Positions 9,616-19,203 of a stretch of DNA of 64,000 bases are shown here, one piece after another. The notes beneath the pieces are model-generated. The model did no database searches, had not been told where the DNA came from, and was given only the letters and a program-made list of their open reading frames with translations. The translations under genes were made by a program, and so were the position numbers. This DNA is from Xanthomonas campestris pv. phormiicola. GTDB taxonomy: Bacteria; Pseudomonadota; Gammaproteobacteria; Xanthomonadales; Xanthomonadaceae. Numbering within the stretch: position 1 is the first letter of the stretch; every line of letters begins with the position of its first letter. The DNA is taken from assembly GCA_025666215.1 (NCBI GenBank), contig CP102593.1:3981001-4045000 (forward strand), written 5' to 3'.

Positions 9616-10123
9616 GATTCTGCGCGGGCACGAAACCCGCTGGTGCCGGCAAGCCAACCACTGGTGCCGGCGGCGCTCGGTGCGGCGCTTCTTCGCGCTG
9701 ATCAGCCGCCTCGGCGACGGCGTGTTCTGGTACGCGCTGATGACCTTGCTGGTGGTCTGCGACGGCATGGGCGGCGTGTTCGCCTCCGCGCACATGGCCG
9801 CCACCGGCGTGGTCGCGCTGAGCCTGTACAAGGGCCTGAAGCGCTGGACCCGGCGCCCGCGCCCGTACGCGGCCGACCTGCGCATCCGCGCCTGGGTGGC
9901 GCCGCTGGACGAGTTCAGCTTCCCGTCCGGGCACACCCTGCATGCAGTGTCGTTCGGCATCGTCGCCCTGGCCTACTACCCGTGGCTGGCGCCGCTGCTG
10001 ATCCCCTTCATCGCCTGCGTGGCGCTGTCGCGGGTGGTGCTGGGCCTGCACTACCCCAGCGACGTGCTCGCCGCCACCGCGATCGGCGCGCTGCTGGCCG
10101 GGGTGTCGCTGTGGGTGGTTTGA
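9599..10123 (+). CDS. PAP2-family membrane phosphatase
   Basis: A 174-residue integral membrane protein with about five hydrophobic helices and the three PAP2 motifs in order: KRWTRRPRP (about 80-88), PSGHT (about 111-115) and [12 protein letters not shown] (about 143-154). The family removes phosphate from phosphatidic acid, undecaprenyl diphosphate or related lipid phosphates at the membrane. It overlaps the preceding glycosyltransferase by 17 bases, so the two are translationally linked. The exact lipid substrate cannot be read from sequence. Confidence 0.88.
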   Translation: MSTRLEILRGHETRWCRQANHWCRRRSVRRFFALISRLGDGVFWYALMTLLVVCDGMGGVFASAHMAATGVVALSLYKGLKRWTRRPRPYAADLRIRAWVAPLDEFSFPSGHTLHAVSFGIVALAYYPWLAPLLIPFIACVALSRVVLGLHYPSDVLAATAIGALLAGVSLWVV

Positions 10124-10127
10124 GGCT

Positions 10128-10203
10128 GGGAATGGAGAACCGGAAATAGGGAATGGGCAGAGCCGGCGCCTTTTCCATTCCCGATTCCCCATTCTCCATT
10201 TCC
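10128..10203. repeat. Inverted pair of 7-bp-period repeats
   Basis: Two 28-base arms, 10128-10155 and 10176-10203, each hold four 7-base units of the GGGAATG type, in opposite orientations around a 20-base spacer. The arms are complementary at 23 of 28 positions by my alignment, so the transcript can fold into a long hairpin between the PAP2 gene and lpxH. It may act as a terminator or an mRNA stabiliser. Confidence 0.8.
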
Positions 10204-10223
10204 GGCTCCATTACAATGCGGCA

Positions 10224-10961
10224 ATGACCACGCTGTTCATTTCCGACCTGCATCTGGATCCGGCCCGGCCGGCGATCACCGACCTGTTTCTGGACTTCCT
10301 GCGCGGCGAAGCGCGCGCTGCCGAGGCGCTGTACATCCTCGGCGACCTGTTCGAGGCCTGGATCGGCGACGACACGCCGTCGGAAACGGCCGACGCGGTG
10401 GCGCTGGAGCTGCGCGCGCTGAGCGACGCCGGGGTGCCGGTGTTGTTCATGCACGGCAACCGCGATTTCCTGCTCGGCACCGACTATGCGCGCCGCGCCG
10501 GCATGCGCCTGCTGCCGGATCCGTGCGTGATCGACCTGTACGCCGAGCCGACACTGCTGCTGCACGGCGACCTGCTGTGCACCGACGACACCGCCTACCA
10601 GGCGTTCCGCGCGCAGACCCGCGACCCGGCGTTCCAGCAGCAGTTCCTGGCGCAGCCGCTGGCCGCGCGCATCGCCTATGCGCAGCAGGCGCGCGCCGCC
10701 AGCCAGGCGCGGCAGGCGGAAATGAAGCAAGGCGACCGCGCCCAGTTCGAAACCGTCACCGACGTGGCGCCGGACGAGGTCGTGGCCAGCTTCGCGCGCT
10801 ACGGCGTGGCGCGGATGATCCATGGCCATACCCACCGCCCCGCGGTGCACACGCTGGACGCCAACGGCCGCAGCTGCACCCGCATCGTGCTAGGCGACTG
10901 GTACGAACAGGGTTCGGTGCTGCGCGTGGATGCGCAGGGTTGCCGGCTGCAGCAGCTGTAA
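10224..10961 (+). CDS. lpxH: UDP-2,3-diacylglucosamine diphosphatase LpxH
   Basis: A 245-residue calcineurin-like phosphoesterase with the dimetal motifs SDLHLD (about 6-11), [11 protein letters not shown] (about 40-50), GNRDF (about 78-82), [11 protein letters not shown] and the C-terminal [10 protein letters not shown]. LpxH cleaves UDP-2,3-diacylglucosamine to lipid X and UMP, the fourth step of lipid A synthesis, at the inner membrane's cytoplasmic face. The insertion between the metal motifs matches LpxH rather than LpxI or LpxG. It stands alone behind a repeat hairpin. Confidence 0.95.
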   Translation: MTTLFISDLHLDPARPAITDLFLDFLRGEARAAEALYILGDLFEAWIGDDTPSETADAVALELRALSDAGVPVLFMHGNRDFLLGTDYARRAGMRLLPDPCVIDLYAEPTLLLHGDLLCTDDTAYQAFRAQTRDPAFQQQFLAQPLAARIAYAQQARAASQARQAEMKQGDRAQFETVTDVAPDEVVASFARYGVARMIHGHTHRPAVHTLDANGRSCTRIVLGDWYEQGSVLRVDAQGCRLQQL

Positions 10962-11001
10962 TCGGCAGCGGCGGGAAACGCGCGCGCGGAACCCGCGACG
11001 G

Positions 11002-11517
11002 TTACAGCATGCCGCCGGCGTTGTCGCGCGCACGTTGCGCATAGCCGACGAAATCGCCCTCGGCCACGTCGTACCACAGGATCGCGCCGGAGCGTTCGAC
11101 CCGGTAGCGGTCCCGGACCGGTGCGGTCTGCGGATCGCCCGGACAGCCGTCGCCGTGCTTCTCGCGCACCGCGAAATCGATCGCAGCCGATGCGGCGCTA
11201 GCGGGTTCGGTGGTCGCTGACGGCGCTGCACTGGCGTCATCGACCGCGGGTTCGGCATCGGTCTCGGCGGCGTATTGCAGGCACTGCGCATCGGCGTAGA
11301 CATGGTCGGCCGCCAGCCGCGTCTCCAGCATGTCCAACGCGCGGGTTTGGTCGAACGCCGCCGCAGGCGCATCGCCCGTGGCGGGTGCGGCCGCGGGGGC
11401 CGCAGCGGCCGCCGGCGCCTGCGGCGGTGCGGCCGGCGGATCCGCCGCCGGGCCGCAGCCCACGCTCAACATCGCCAGCGCCAAGGCGGCTGGCACGCCC
11501 ATGCTCTTCAACACCAT
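11002..11517 (-). CDS. Predicted lipoprotein of unknown function
   Basis: A 171-residue protein with a short basic start and hydrophobic segment ending LSVGC, a slightly non-canonical lipobox that would give an N-terminal lipidated cysteine. An Ala/Pro-rich linker follows (about residues 25-55) and then a soluble domain with three further cysteines. I recognise no enzyme motif. I chose ATG 11517 because it gives the signal sequence; an in-frame start 30 bases upstream adds an unlikely leader. A periplasmic-facing membrane location is inferred. It is convergent with lpxH. Confidence 0.65.
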   Translation of the reverse strand: MVLKSMGVPAALALAMLSVGCGPAADPPAAPPQAPAAAAAPAAAPATGDAPAAAFDQTRALDMLETRLAADHVYADAQCLQYAAETDAEPAVDDASAAPSATTEPASAASAAIDFAVREKHGDGCPGDPQTAPVRDRYRVERSGAILWYDVAEGDFVGYAQRARDNAGGML

Positions 11518-11690
11518 CGCCGATTCCAGGAGTAATGAGCGGTACACGCCCGGCCATGCCGGACGCGTCGTCGCGCAGCATAGCCGAAGCCGGACGCCGC
11601 GGCGTCCGGCCGGCCTGCAGGATCGGCAAGCGTGGCAGTCCGGCGCAGGCCTGGCGCGGCCTGCACCGGAGCGCCCCTGGAACTGCTACC

Positions 11691-12935
11691 TCAGCGGAAC
11701 GCGGCGACCGTCGCCTTGGTGTTGACCAGCACGTGCTGGTTGTCCGCGGTGAGGGCATTGCCCATCGGCACGCCGCCGTAGGAAATGTTCGGGTTGGACC
11801 AGTAGTTCAGGCGCGGACAGCTGACGGGGCAGTCGTAGGCCATGATCGTGCGCCAGTTGTTGCCGTAGCGGTAACCGTGGCCGTAGGCGTATGGCGTGGT
11901 GCTGGAATCGGTGGCGATGTCGTGGCGCGCGCTCTGCAGATGGCCGATCTCGTGGGCGAAGCTGTAGTAGCCGGTGGCGCAATCCCAGTACACCGCGGCG
12001 AACGCGGTAGCGGCGGTCGAACCGATCCCCGAGGCCAGGCCGCAGTAGCTGCTGTTGTCGATGATCAGCACGCCGACGTCGGCGGCCACGCTGTTGCGCG
12101 TGGTGTGGATGCTGTCCATGTAGCCGTCGCTGGTGCCGCGGAAGCGGGTCAGGTCGGTGGTGAAGTTGCCCGACTCGGTGTAGCTGGTGGTCTGATAGCC
12201 GGCGAGCACCATGTTGATGCCGACATTGCTGTTGACATAGCCCTGGTTGGACTCGGCGACCGCCAGCTGCACCAGCGACTGCATGTTGCCGCCGTAGCTG
12301 GTCACCGCCTGGTTGGTGGCCACCACCAGCACGCGGATGGTCGCGGTCGCACCGGCGGACGGGGACGCGATGGTGGCGCGGTCGTCGGCCACGGCCTGCG
12401 GCATCTGGATGATCGGCAGCAGCGCGTACTCGGCCGGATGCTCGGCGGGCATGCGGCTTTCGTCGACCTCGACCAGCACGTGGCCGCCGCCGACGATCGG
12501 ACGCAGGTGGAACAGCGTGCCGTTGCTGCGGATGCTGCCGGTGATGGTGTCGCCGCTGCGCACCAGGATCGCCGAGTTCAGCGGATCCAGGCCGGAGCGC
12601 GTGCGCGCCTTGGCCGCGGCCGCGTTGCCGAGATTGCCGTACCAGATGCTGTTGCCGCCTTCCAACTGTTCGGTCCTGGTCTGCGTGGCGGTGACGCGCT
12701 GGCCCAGCAGGTCCAGCTCCAGCTGCGCCTGGGTGGCATCCACCGCGGCGGCGTCCACGCGTACGCTCTGCACCGCGCCGGTGGACGGATTGGCCAGCAC
12801 CCGGCTCAATGCGGGCTCGCCGGGGATGGACTTGGAAATGTACTGGCTGCTCTGGAACAGGGGTTTTCCGGCCGCGGAGGCGGAACCGGCGACACACAGG
12901 GCAAGCATCGCGGTAAGGCAGCACATCGACTTCAT
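11691..12935 (-). CDS. Secreted M12-type zinc metalloprotease
   Basis: A 414-residue protein with a clear signal peptide (about 1-22, ending SASA), a pro-region, and a reprolysin-like zinc site HEIGHLQSARHD. This matches HExxHxxxxxHD, with a Met-turn in IMAYDCP. Paired cysteines around the site suggest disulfides, consistent with secretion. The ATG at 12935 has a GGGAG Shine-Dalgarno seven bases upstream; a longer frame exists but lacks a signal sequence. The family cleaves extracellular proteins; a role in nutrition or host interaction is only inference. Neighbours are unrelated. Confidence 0.85.
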   Translation of the reverse strand: MKSMCCLTAMLALCVAGSASAAGKPLFQSSQYISKSIPGEPALSRVLANPSTGAVQSVRVDAAAVDATQAQLELDLLGQRVTATQTRTEQLEGGNSIWYGNLGNAAAAKARTRSGLDPLNSAILVRSGDTITGSIRSNGTLFHLRPIVGGGHVLVEVDESRMPAEHPAEYALLPIIQMPQAVADDRATIASPSAGATATIRVLVVATNQAVTSYGGNMQSLVQLAVAESNQGYVNSNVGINMVLAGYQTTSYTESGNFTTDLTRFRGTSDGYMDSIHTTRNSVAADVGVLIIDNSSYCGLASGIGSTAATAFAAVYWDCATGYYSFAHEIGHLQSARHDIATDSSTTPYAYGHGYRYGNNWRTIMAYDCPVSCPRLNYWSNPNISYGGVPMGNALTADNQHVLVNTKATVAAFR

Positions 12936-13233
12936 GTCGTACTCCCAGGGGTGGTGAGAAGAGACGGAGCGTCGTCCCTCGCGCAGCAGGCGTCGGGCAC
13001 AGCGCACGGGGGATTCCGATTAGCCGCTCAGCCAGCGTTCAGCGCAAGCAACAAAATCCATCGTGTTCGCACTCAGAGATGGCCATTCCAGTTAGCGCCG
13101 TGATCGCCATCCACGCGACGCCTTCACAGCGCGCGCCTGGCCGCGACGCAGGTCAACGACGACCATTTGGAGCACCGCCCCGCGCCGGCCTGCGCGATGG
13201 AGTCGGCCGCTTCGCCGCGTCGGCAGCGCGGCC

Positions 13234-14055
13234 TCAGCCGGCCTGGCGCTGCAAGGCCAGCAGTTCGTCCTCGTCGAAACCGGCCAGCAGCCGCGCCGGC
13301 AGGTTGAACGGGCCGTGCAGGTAGCCGCCGGCGTATTCGCGCAGCAGCTCGGCGAAACGGGCGCGCGGCTCGATGCCGGCGCGCGCGCAATACCAGCGGT
13401 ACCAGCGCGAGCCGGCGGCGACATGCGCCACTTCCTCGCGCAGGATCAATTCCAGGATCTCGACCGTGGCGGCGTCGTCGAGCGCGCGCAGCTTCACGAT
13501 CATGCCCGGGGTCACGTCCAGCCCGCGCGCCTCCAGCACGCGCGGCACCAGGGCCATGCGCGCCAGGCCGTCGTGCGCGGTCTTCTCGCACATCTCCCAC
13601 AGCCCGTTGTGCGCGGCGAAATCGCCGTAGTCGTGGCCCAGCGCACGCAGCCGGTCGCGCAGCAGCGCGAAATGGCGCGATTCGTCGGCGGCCACCGCCA
13701 CCCAGTCGGCGTAGAACGCGTCGGGCAACCCGCGGAAGCGGTACACCGCATCCCAGGCCAGGTCGATCGCGTTGAGCTCGATGTGCGCGATCGCATGAAG
13801 GAAGGCGGCGCGGCCCTCGGCACTGCCCAGTCCGCGCCGCGGCAGGTCGCGCGGATGCACCAGCAACGGCCGCGGCGGGCGGCCCGGCATGCGGATCGGT
13901 TCGGGCTCGGCGGCATCCGCCGGCACGCGCAGCGCGCCGGCAGCGAACGCGGCGGCGTAGCGCTGGGTCAGGGCGACCTTGTCCTCGGGCGCGCTGGCGG
14001 CCAGGCACAGCCGCGCCGCTTGCAGCAGATCCCCGCCGGCGTGCGCGTCGTGCAT
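13234..14055 (-). CDS. DUF455 family ferritin-like protein
   Basis: A 273-residue mostly helical protein. Carboxylate/histidine motifs typical of di-iron four-helix bundles recur along it: AHIELNAIDLAWD, DESRHFALL, MCEKTAHD and LREEVAHVAAG. That pattern defines the DUF455 group, whose biochemical activity is not established as far as I know. It starts 22 bases after the purF stop on the same strand, so it is probably the last gene of the folC-cvpA-purF run. An ATG 18 bases upstream is also possible. Confidence 0.85.
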   Translation of the reverse strand: MHDAHAGGDLLQAARLCLAASAPEDKVALTQRYAAAFAAGALRVPADAAEPEPIRMPGRPPRPLLVHPRDLPRRGLGSAEGRAAFLHAIAHIELNAIDLAWDAVYRFRGLPDAFYADWVAVAADESRHFALLRDRLRALGHDYGDFAAHNGLWEMCEKTAHDGLARMALVPRVLEARGLDVTPGMIVKLRALDDAATVEILELILREEVAHVAAGSRWYRWYCARAGIEPRARFAELLREYAGGYLHGPFNLPARLLAGFDEDELLALQRQAG

Positions 14056-14077
14056 CGGTGCGCCACGCAACACCGCG

Positions 14078-15544
14078 TCAGGCGCGGCGCTTCTTCTTCG
14101 CTTCGTCCGAACGCAGCTGCATGATGCGCTCGAAGTAGCCCGGCTCGATGCCGGTGGTGTATTCGCCGTTGAAGCACGAGGAATCGAAGGTCTTCAGTTC
14201 CGGGTTGCCCTCGCGCACCGCGGTCTCCAGATCTTCCAGGTCCTGGTAGATCAGCCAGTCGCAGCCGAGGAATTCCTGGATCTCCTGCTCGCTGCGGCCA
14301 TGCGCGATCAGTTCGTCGGCGGCCGGCATGTCGATGCCGTAGATGTTCGGATAGCGCACCGGCGGCGCGGCGCTGGCCAGGTAGACCTTGCGCGCGCCGG
14401 CCTCGCGCGCCATCTGCACGATCTGCCGGCTGGTTGTGCCGCGCACGATCGAATCGTCCACCAGCAGCACCACCCGGTTGCGGAATTCCAGGTGGATCGG
14501 ATTGAGCTTGCGGCGTACCGACTTCACCCGCTCGACCTGCCCCGGCATGATGAAGGTGCGGCCGACGTAGCGGTTCTTGACGAAGCCCTCGCGGTACTTC
14601 ACCCCGAGCACGTTGGACATCTCCAGCGCGGCGTCGCGCGAGGTGTCCGGGATCGGGATGATGGTGTCGATGTCGTGGTCCGGGCGCAGGCGCAGGATCT
14701 TCTCGCCCAGCTTCATGCCCATGCGCATGCGCGCCTTGTGCACCGAGACGTTGTCGATCATCGAGTCCGGGCGCGCGAAGTACACGTACTCGAAGATGCA
14801 CGGGGTGTGGTCGGTGGGCGAGGCGCAGACCTCGGAGAACAGCTCGCCGCGGCCGGTGATCACCAGCGCCTCGCCCGGGCGCACGTCGCGCAGGCGGGTG
14901 AAGCCGAGGATGTCCAGCGCCGAGGACTCGGAGGCGACGATGTACTCGTCGCCTTCCACGCCCTCGCGCTTGCCCAGCACCAGCGGACGGATGCCGTGCG
15001 GGTCGCGGAACGCCACCAGGCCCAGGCCCAGCACCACGCTGACCACCGCGTAGCCGCCCTTGCAGCGACGGTGCACGCCGGCCACCGCGCGGATCGCCGC
15101 CTCCGGGGTCAGCATGCGCTGCGCGTCCAGCTCGTAGGCGAACACGTTCAGCAGCACTTCGCTGTCCGAATCGGTGTTGATGTTGCGCCGGTCGGCCTCG
15201 AACACCTGCTGGCGCAACGCCTCGGTGTTGATCAGGTTGCCGTTGTGCGCCAGCGCGATGCCGTAGGGCGAATTGACGTAGAACGGCTGCGCCTCGTCCA
15301 TGCCTTCCGAGCCGGCGGTGGGATAGCGGCAATGGGCGATGCCCACCCGGCCTTCCAGCACCGCCATGCGCTTCTCGTCGAAGACGTCGCGGACCAGGCC
15401 ATTGGCCTTCTGCACGCGCAGGCGGGTGCCATCGGCGGTGGCGATGCCTGCGGCATCCTGCCCGCGGTGCTGCAGCACGGCCAGGCCGTCATACAGTTGC
15501 GCCGCGACATTCTGATTGCCGACGATTCCGACGATGCCACACAT
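14078..15544 (-). CDS. purF: Amidophosphoribosyltransferase PurF
   Basis: A 488-residue enzyme that transfers ammonia from glutamine to PRPP, the first committed step of purine synthesis. The protein begins MCGIVGIVG, so after Met removal Cys is the N-terminal nucleophile of the class II glutamine amidotransferase domain. The C-terminal phosphoribosyltransferase domain has the PRPP loop [15 protein letters not shown]. The start at ATG 15544 is fixed by the catalytic cysteine although the frame is open further upstream. It lies 28 bases after cvpA, the classic cvpA-purF arrangement. Confidence 0.97.
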   Translation of the reverse strand: MCGIVGIVGNQNVAAQLYDGLAVLQHRGQDAAGIATADGTRLRVQKANGLVRDVFDEKRMAVLEGRVGIAHCRYPTAGSEGMDEAQPFYVNSPYGIALAHNGNLINTEALRQQVFEADRRNINTDSDSEVLLNVFAYELDAQRMLTPEAAIRAVAGVHRRCKGGYAVVSVVLGLGLVAFRDPHGIRPLVLGKREGVEGDEYIVASESSALDILGFTRLRDVRPGEALVITGRGELFSEVCASPTDHTPCIFEYVYFARPDSMIDNVSVHKARMRMGMKLGEKILRLRPDHDIDTIIPIPDTSRDAALEMSNVLGVKYREGFVKNRYVGRTFIMPGQVERVKSVRRKLNPIHLEFRNRVVLLVDDSIVRGTTSRQIVQMAREAGARKVYLASAAPPVRYPNIYGIDMPAADELIAHGRSEQEIQEFLGCDWLIYQDLEDLETAVREGNPELKTFDSSCFNGEYTTGIEPGYFERIMQLRSDEAKKKRRA

Positions 15545-15572
15545 GTGAACGCTCTCCGCGGCGACTGCGCCG

Positions 15573-16340
15573 CTATTGGGAAGGTGGCCGTGCCTGGCCG
15601 TTGGATTCGACCCGTGCCGGGTCGTTTGCTGCAGGACGCGCCTGCGCCGGATCGATGTTCGCAGGCAGGACCTGCGTCGGATCGGCGCCGGGCTGCGCGG
15701 ATTGGGCACCCGGACGCCCCAGGGCCTTGGACATCACGTCCTGCAGGCCGCTGGCCGACAAGGCGTTGCCCAGGACCGCATTATCGCCTGCCGCGGGCAA
15801 CTTGCCCAAATCCATCTGTTGCAGGTTCATCTGCTGCAGGTTCATCTGCGACATGTTCAGGTCCGGCAGCTGCGGCATGCGCCAGTCCGGCAACTGCGCG
15901 CGCATCCAGTGCACGCCGGGGTTCAGTACCGGCAGCACCACCGACTGGCGCCAGGCCGGTTCGCGGGTCAGCGGGGTGAAGCTCATCAGCAGCACCAGCA
16001 CCGCGGCGAAGAAGCCGCCGCGCAGCGTGCCCAGGCCGAAGCCGAGCGCGCGGTCGGTGCCGGACAGCGCGGTGGCGCGCACCGCGCTGCGGATCACCAT
16101 GCCGATGATGCCGACCACCGCCATCGTCACCACGAAGGTCAGCGCATAGCCGCCCAGATAGTAGGTCATGCTCGGATGCGCGCCGTCGGCCAGCCAGCGC
16201 CCGGCGTCGCCGCCGAACTGGAAGGTGGCCCAGCCGGACAGCAGCCACGACAGCGTGCCGACCACGATGCCGACGAAGCCGCGCAGGGCGCCAAGCAGCG
16301 CCGAGACCAGGATCACCGCCAGCAGCACCATATCGATCAT
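15573..16340 (-). CDS. cvpA: CvpA family membrane protein
   Basis: A 255-residue protein with four predicted membrane helices in the first about 145 residues (start [17 protein letters not shown]), as in CvpA, which in E. coli is linked to colicin V production and envelope homeostasis. The C-terminal about 100 residues are soluble, with a short tandem pentapeptide region of MNLQQ type (encoded at about 15813-15857) and a Pro/Ala/Gln-rich tail; this tail is longer than in E. coli CvpA. It is followed by purF, with which it is co-oriented, and preceded by a SPOR-domain gene. Confidence 0.92.
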   Translation of the reverse strand: MIDMVLLAVILVSALLGALRGFVGIVVGTLSWLLSGWATFQFGGDAGRWLADGAHPSMTYYLGGYALTFVVTMAVVGIIGMVIRSAVRATALSGTDRALGFGLGTLRGGFFAAVLVLLMSFTPLTREPAWRQSVVLPVLNPGVHWMRAQLPDWRMPQLPDLNMSQMNLQQMNLQQMDLGKLPAAGDNAVLGNALSASGLQDVMSKALGRPGAQSAQPGADPTQVLPANIDPAQARPAANDPARVESNGQARPPSQ

Positions 16341-16437
16341 GCGCGTCTCCTGCGGCCGGGCCGCGCCATGGCGGCGGCAGCGCGCCGCGGTTCCCTTCCC
16401 TGGTCCATGCTTGCGACTCCGTGGGCCGAAGCCCGGT

Positions 16438-17481
16438 TCAAGGGTGTGGACGTACCATACCGCTGATGCCGACCTTGGAGGCGACCTGCGCGCGCAGCTG
16501 CTCGGCGTCGGCGCGATTGGCGACCGGGCCGACCCGCACCCGGTTCAAGGCGCCCTTGTCGGTACGCACCTGCTCGACGAAGGCGCTGAAGCCGGCGGCG
16601 CGGACCTTGTCGCGCAAGGCGTTGGCGTCCTCGGCCTTGGCGAAGGCGCCCAGCTGCACGGCAAAGCCGGTACCGGACGCGGCCGGCACGCTCGGCACGC
16701 TCGGGGCGGGCTTGGCCGCGGCGACCGGGGCCGGCGTCGCCGCCGGCTTGGCCGGCTCGGGCTTGGCCGGTTCCGGCTTGGGCGCCGCTGCGACGGGCGG
16801 CTTGGCCACGGCCACCGGCTTGGCCGGCTCCGGCGGCAGGGTGTCGGTCCTGGCCGGCGCCGCGCTGGCCGCCGGCGTCGCGGCCGCCACCGAGGACGTG
16901 CTCGGCGCGTCCAGGGTCACCACCTGCGCATTGACGTCGTTGCGCACCTTCACCGCCTGCAGGCGCACCGATTCGGCCTGGGCGCGGTCGGCATACGGGC
17001 CGATGCGCACGCGCCAGGCCTGGCGCCCGCCGATCGTGGCGGTCTCGCGGAAGCCGGGCAACTGCGCCTGCTTGAGCCGCGCGATCACCGCATCGGCGTC
17101 CGCCGGGCTGGAGTAGGCGCCGAAATTGACCGCGTAGTTGCCGGCGGCCGCGGTCGGCGGCAACGGCTGCGCGGCGGCGCTGCCAGCCGCGGCCGGCGTG
17201 GCCAGGTCGGCGGCATCGGGGTTGTCCTGCACCGGCGCCGGCGCCGCGGCGGGCGCGCTGGCCATGCCCACGGCACCGCCGCTGGGCGTGTCGCCCGGCG
17301 TCACCAGCGGCAGTTCGCGGGTCTGGAACTGGCCGTCGGCCGGAGCATCCGGGGCCTTCAGCGGAACATTGGCGACGCCGCTGTCGGGCGCAGGGCCCTT
17401 GACCAGCATCGGCAGGAAGATCACGGCGAGCGCCACCAGGACAAGGGCGCCAATCAGTCGCTGTTTCAGGACGGTATCCAC
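16438..17481 (-). CDS. SPOR-domain inner membrane protein (DedD-like)
   Basis: A 347-residue protein with one N-terminal membrane helix (about 10-27), an Ala/Pro-rich periplasmic linker, and two SPOR domains, one at about 113-190 (NYAVNFGAYSSPADADAV) and one at about 270-345 (FAVQLGAFAKAEDANAL). SPOR domains bind denuded glycan strands at the division septum. The position between folC and cvpA is that of dedD in gammaproteobacteria, but a double SPOR domain is unlike the single one of E. coli DedD. The Lys/Pro/Ala repeats between the domains probably form an extended spacer. Confidence 0.88.
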   Translation of the reverse strand: MDTVLKQRLIGALVLVALAVIFLPMLVKGPAPDSGVANVPLKAPDAPADGQFQTRELPLVTPGDTPSGGAVGMASAPAAAPAPVQDNPDAADLATPAAAGSAAAQPLPPTAAAGNYAVNFGAYSSPADADAVIARLKQAQLPGFRETATIGGRQAWRVRIGPYADRAQAESVRLQAVKVRNDVNAQVVTLDAPSTSSVAAATPAASAAPARTDTLPPEPAKPVAVAKPPVAAAPKPEPAKPEPAKPAATPAPVAAAKPAPSVPSVPAASGTGFAVQLGAFAKAEDANALRDKVRAAGFSAFVEQVRTDKGALNRVRVGPVANRADAEQLRAQVASKVGISGMVRPHP

Positions 17482-17550
17482 GGAAAGCTTGAGGGGGCGG
17501 CATGGCGGAGTGCCGCAGCGATTATAAGGTCGGGCCGGCTGCCGGCGGGG

Positions 17551-18810
17551 TCAGCCGGCTGAATGCAGCCAATGCAAGGCCTCGGCCGCGGTGTGGAACG
17601 AGCCGAACACCAGTACCCGGTCGCCCGGCCGCGCCTGCGCCAGGGCCTGCTGCAGCGCCTGCTCCACGTTATCGGCGACCACGCCTGCGGCCGCGTCGGT
17701 ACTGGCCAGGCGCGCCTGCAACTGCGCGCCGCTCTGGCCGCGCGCGCCGGACAGCCCGGCCAGATGCCAGGCCTCGACCTGCCCGGCCAGCGCCTGCACC
17801 ACGCCGGCCGCGTCCTTGTCGGCCAGGGCGGCGAACACCGCGCGGGTGGCGCCGCTGCAGGGCTGCGCCTGCAGCGCCGCGGCCAGTTCGCGCGCCGCCT
17901 GCGGGTTGTGGCCGACATCGACCAGCACCTCGACGCCGTCGCGCACGAACGGCTGCAGCCGCCCGCGCAGCTGCGCGGCGGCGATGCCCTCGGCATAGGC
18001 GGTGCGCGGCAAGGCCTTGCGCAGCGCGCGCAAGGCGGCAATGGCGGTGGCGGCGTTGGCGCGCTGCACCGGCGCGCGCAGCTGCGGCAACGGCAGTTCC
18101 AGCTCGGTACCGACGTCGCGCCAGCGCCACTGGTCGGCATCGATCGGCTCATGGAAGAAATCGCTGCCGGCACGGATCGCGTTGGCGCCGATCGCATAGG
18201 CGCGGCGCAGCACGCTCGACGGCGGATCGATCTCGCCCAGCACCAGCGGTTTCCACGGCCGCGCGATGCCGGCCTTCTCCGCGCCGATCGCTTCGCGGTC
18301 CGACCCCAGCCAGTCGGTGTGGTCGATGTCGACGGTGGTGATCACCGCCACGTCGGCATCGACCAGGTTCACCGCATCCAGGCGCCCACCCAGGCCCACT
18401 TCCAGCACCGCCAGGTCCAGCTCGGCCTGCTGGAACAGCCACAGCGCCGCCAGCGTGCCGTATTCGAAATAAGTCAGCGGGGTGTCGCCGCGCGCGACCT
18501 CCACCGCCTCGAAGCCGGCCACCAGCTGCGCGTCGCCGGCCTCCTGCCCGCCGATGCGCACGCGCTCGTTGTAGCGCAGCAGGTGCGGCGAGGTATAGCT
18601 GCCGACGGTCCAGCCGCCGGCGCGCGCGATCGCCTCGACGAAGGCCACGGTCGAGCCCTTGCCGTTGGTGCCGCCGACGGTGACGACCTTCTTCGCCGGC
18701 CGGGCCAGGCCCATGCGCGCGGACACCGCGCGCACGCGCTCCAGGCCCATCGCGATGTCCTGCGGGTGTTGCTGCTCGATGTAGGCGAGCCATTCGGGAA
18801 GGGTTTTCAT
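17551..18810 (-). CDS. folC: Bifunctional dihydrofolate/folylpolyglutamate synthase FolC
   Basis: A 419-residue Mur-ligase-family protein with the ATP loop VTVGGTNGKGST at about 43-54, a LGGRLDAVN segment and the DIDHTDWLG motif of FolC, and the C-terminal ligase domain with VDVGHNPQAAREL. It adds glutamate to dihydropteroate and extends the polyglutamate tail of folates. It is the first gene of a minus-strand run (folC, SPOR, cvpA, purF, DUF455), the same order as the E. coli folC-dedD-cvpA-purF operon. Confidence 0.95.
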   Translation of the reverse strand: MKTLPEWLAYIEQQHPQDIAMGLERVRAVSARMGLARPAKKVVTVGGTNGKGSTVAFVEAIARAGGWTVGSYTSPHLLRYNERVRIGGQEAGDAQLVAGFEAVEVARGDTPLTYFEYGTLAALWLFQQAELDLAVLEVGLGGRLDAVNLVDADVAVITTVDIDHTDWLGSDREAIGAEKAGIARPWKPLVLGEIDPPSSVLRRAYAIGANAIRAGSDFFHEPIDADQWRWRDVGTELELPLPQLRAPVQRANAATAIAALRALRKALPRTAYAEGIAAAQLRGRLQPFVRDGVEVLVDVGHNPQAARELAAALQAQPCSGATRAVFAALADKDAAGVVQALAGQVEAWHLAGLSGARGQSGAQLQARLASTDAAAGVVADNVEQALQQALAQARPGDRVLVFGSFHTAAEALHWLHSAG

Positions 18811-18898
18811 CTGTGTATTTTCAGCCTTTCGACGAGGCGCGTTCGATCACCCGCCCACCTCTTGGAAGCAACAGCTTTCGCGCTGACGCGCGAGTCAC

Positions 18899-19150
18899 TT
18901 TTCTTTGCTTGTGCAAAGAAGCGCTTTACAGCAGCCAAAGGCTGATCAAAGTAACCAAAAGAAAGCACACCCGGGCGCCGCGCCCTCCGCGCTTCGCGCT
19001 CCGGGTGCGCACGTGGCATGGGCATTTTTCGCAGGCACATCCATGTGCCTGCGAAAAACGGCGCGCCTCGTGCGCGCCGCCCCTTCGGGGTATTCGCCCA
19101 TGCCACGTGCCGCGTCTGACGGGACCCGAAAAGCGAAGCAAAGGCAAAAA
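18899..19150. repeat. Cloverleaf-like intergenic repeat element
   Basis: The stretch between folC and the histidine phosphatase is packed with inverted repeats. TTCTTTGC (18901-18908) pairs with GCAAAGAA (18913-18920). CAGCC/GGCTG pair at 18932-18944. A 10-base arm at 18965-18974 pairs with 19001-19010 at nine positions. An exact 15-base outer stem (19009-19023 with 19096-19110) encloses three hairpins: a perfect 16-base stem (19025-19040/19043-19058), CGGCGCGC/GCGCGCCG (19059-19066/19072-19079) and CCCC/GGGG (19080-19090). Open frames here have shifted composition and I do not accept them as genes. Confidence 0.8.
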
Positions 19151-19203
19151 CGTGCACTGGGTCAGGACTCGGAGCCGCTATCCAAACTTACGGATTTCGC
19201 CGC

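Noticed and set aside
19009..19110. tRNA gene
   Set aside because: Cloverleaf-like, but stems are too long and no anticodon loop, T-loop or CCA-adjacent acceptor pattern can be placed.
18926..19157. Small proteins encoded in the folC/histidine phosphatase gap
   Set aside because: The frames run through the inverted repeats on both strands with no ribosome-binding site; the nucleotide structure, not the peptide, is the conserved-looking signal.
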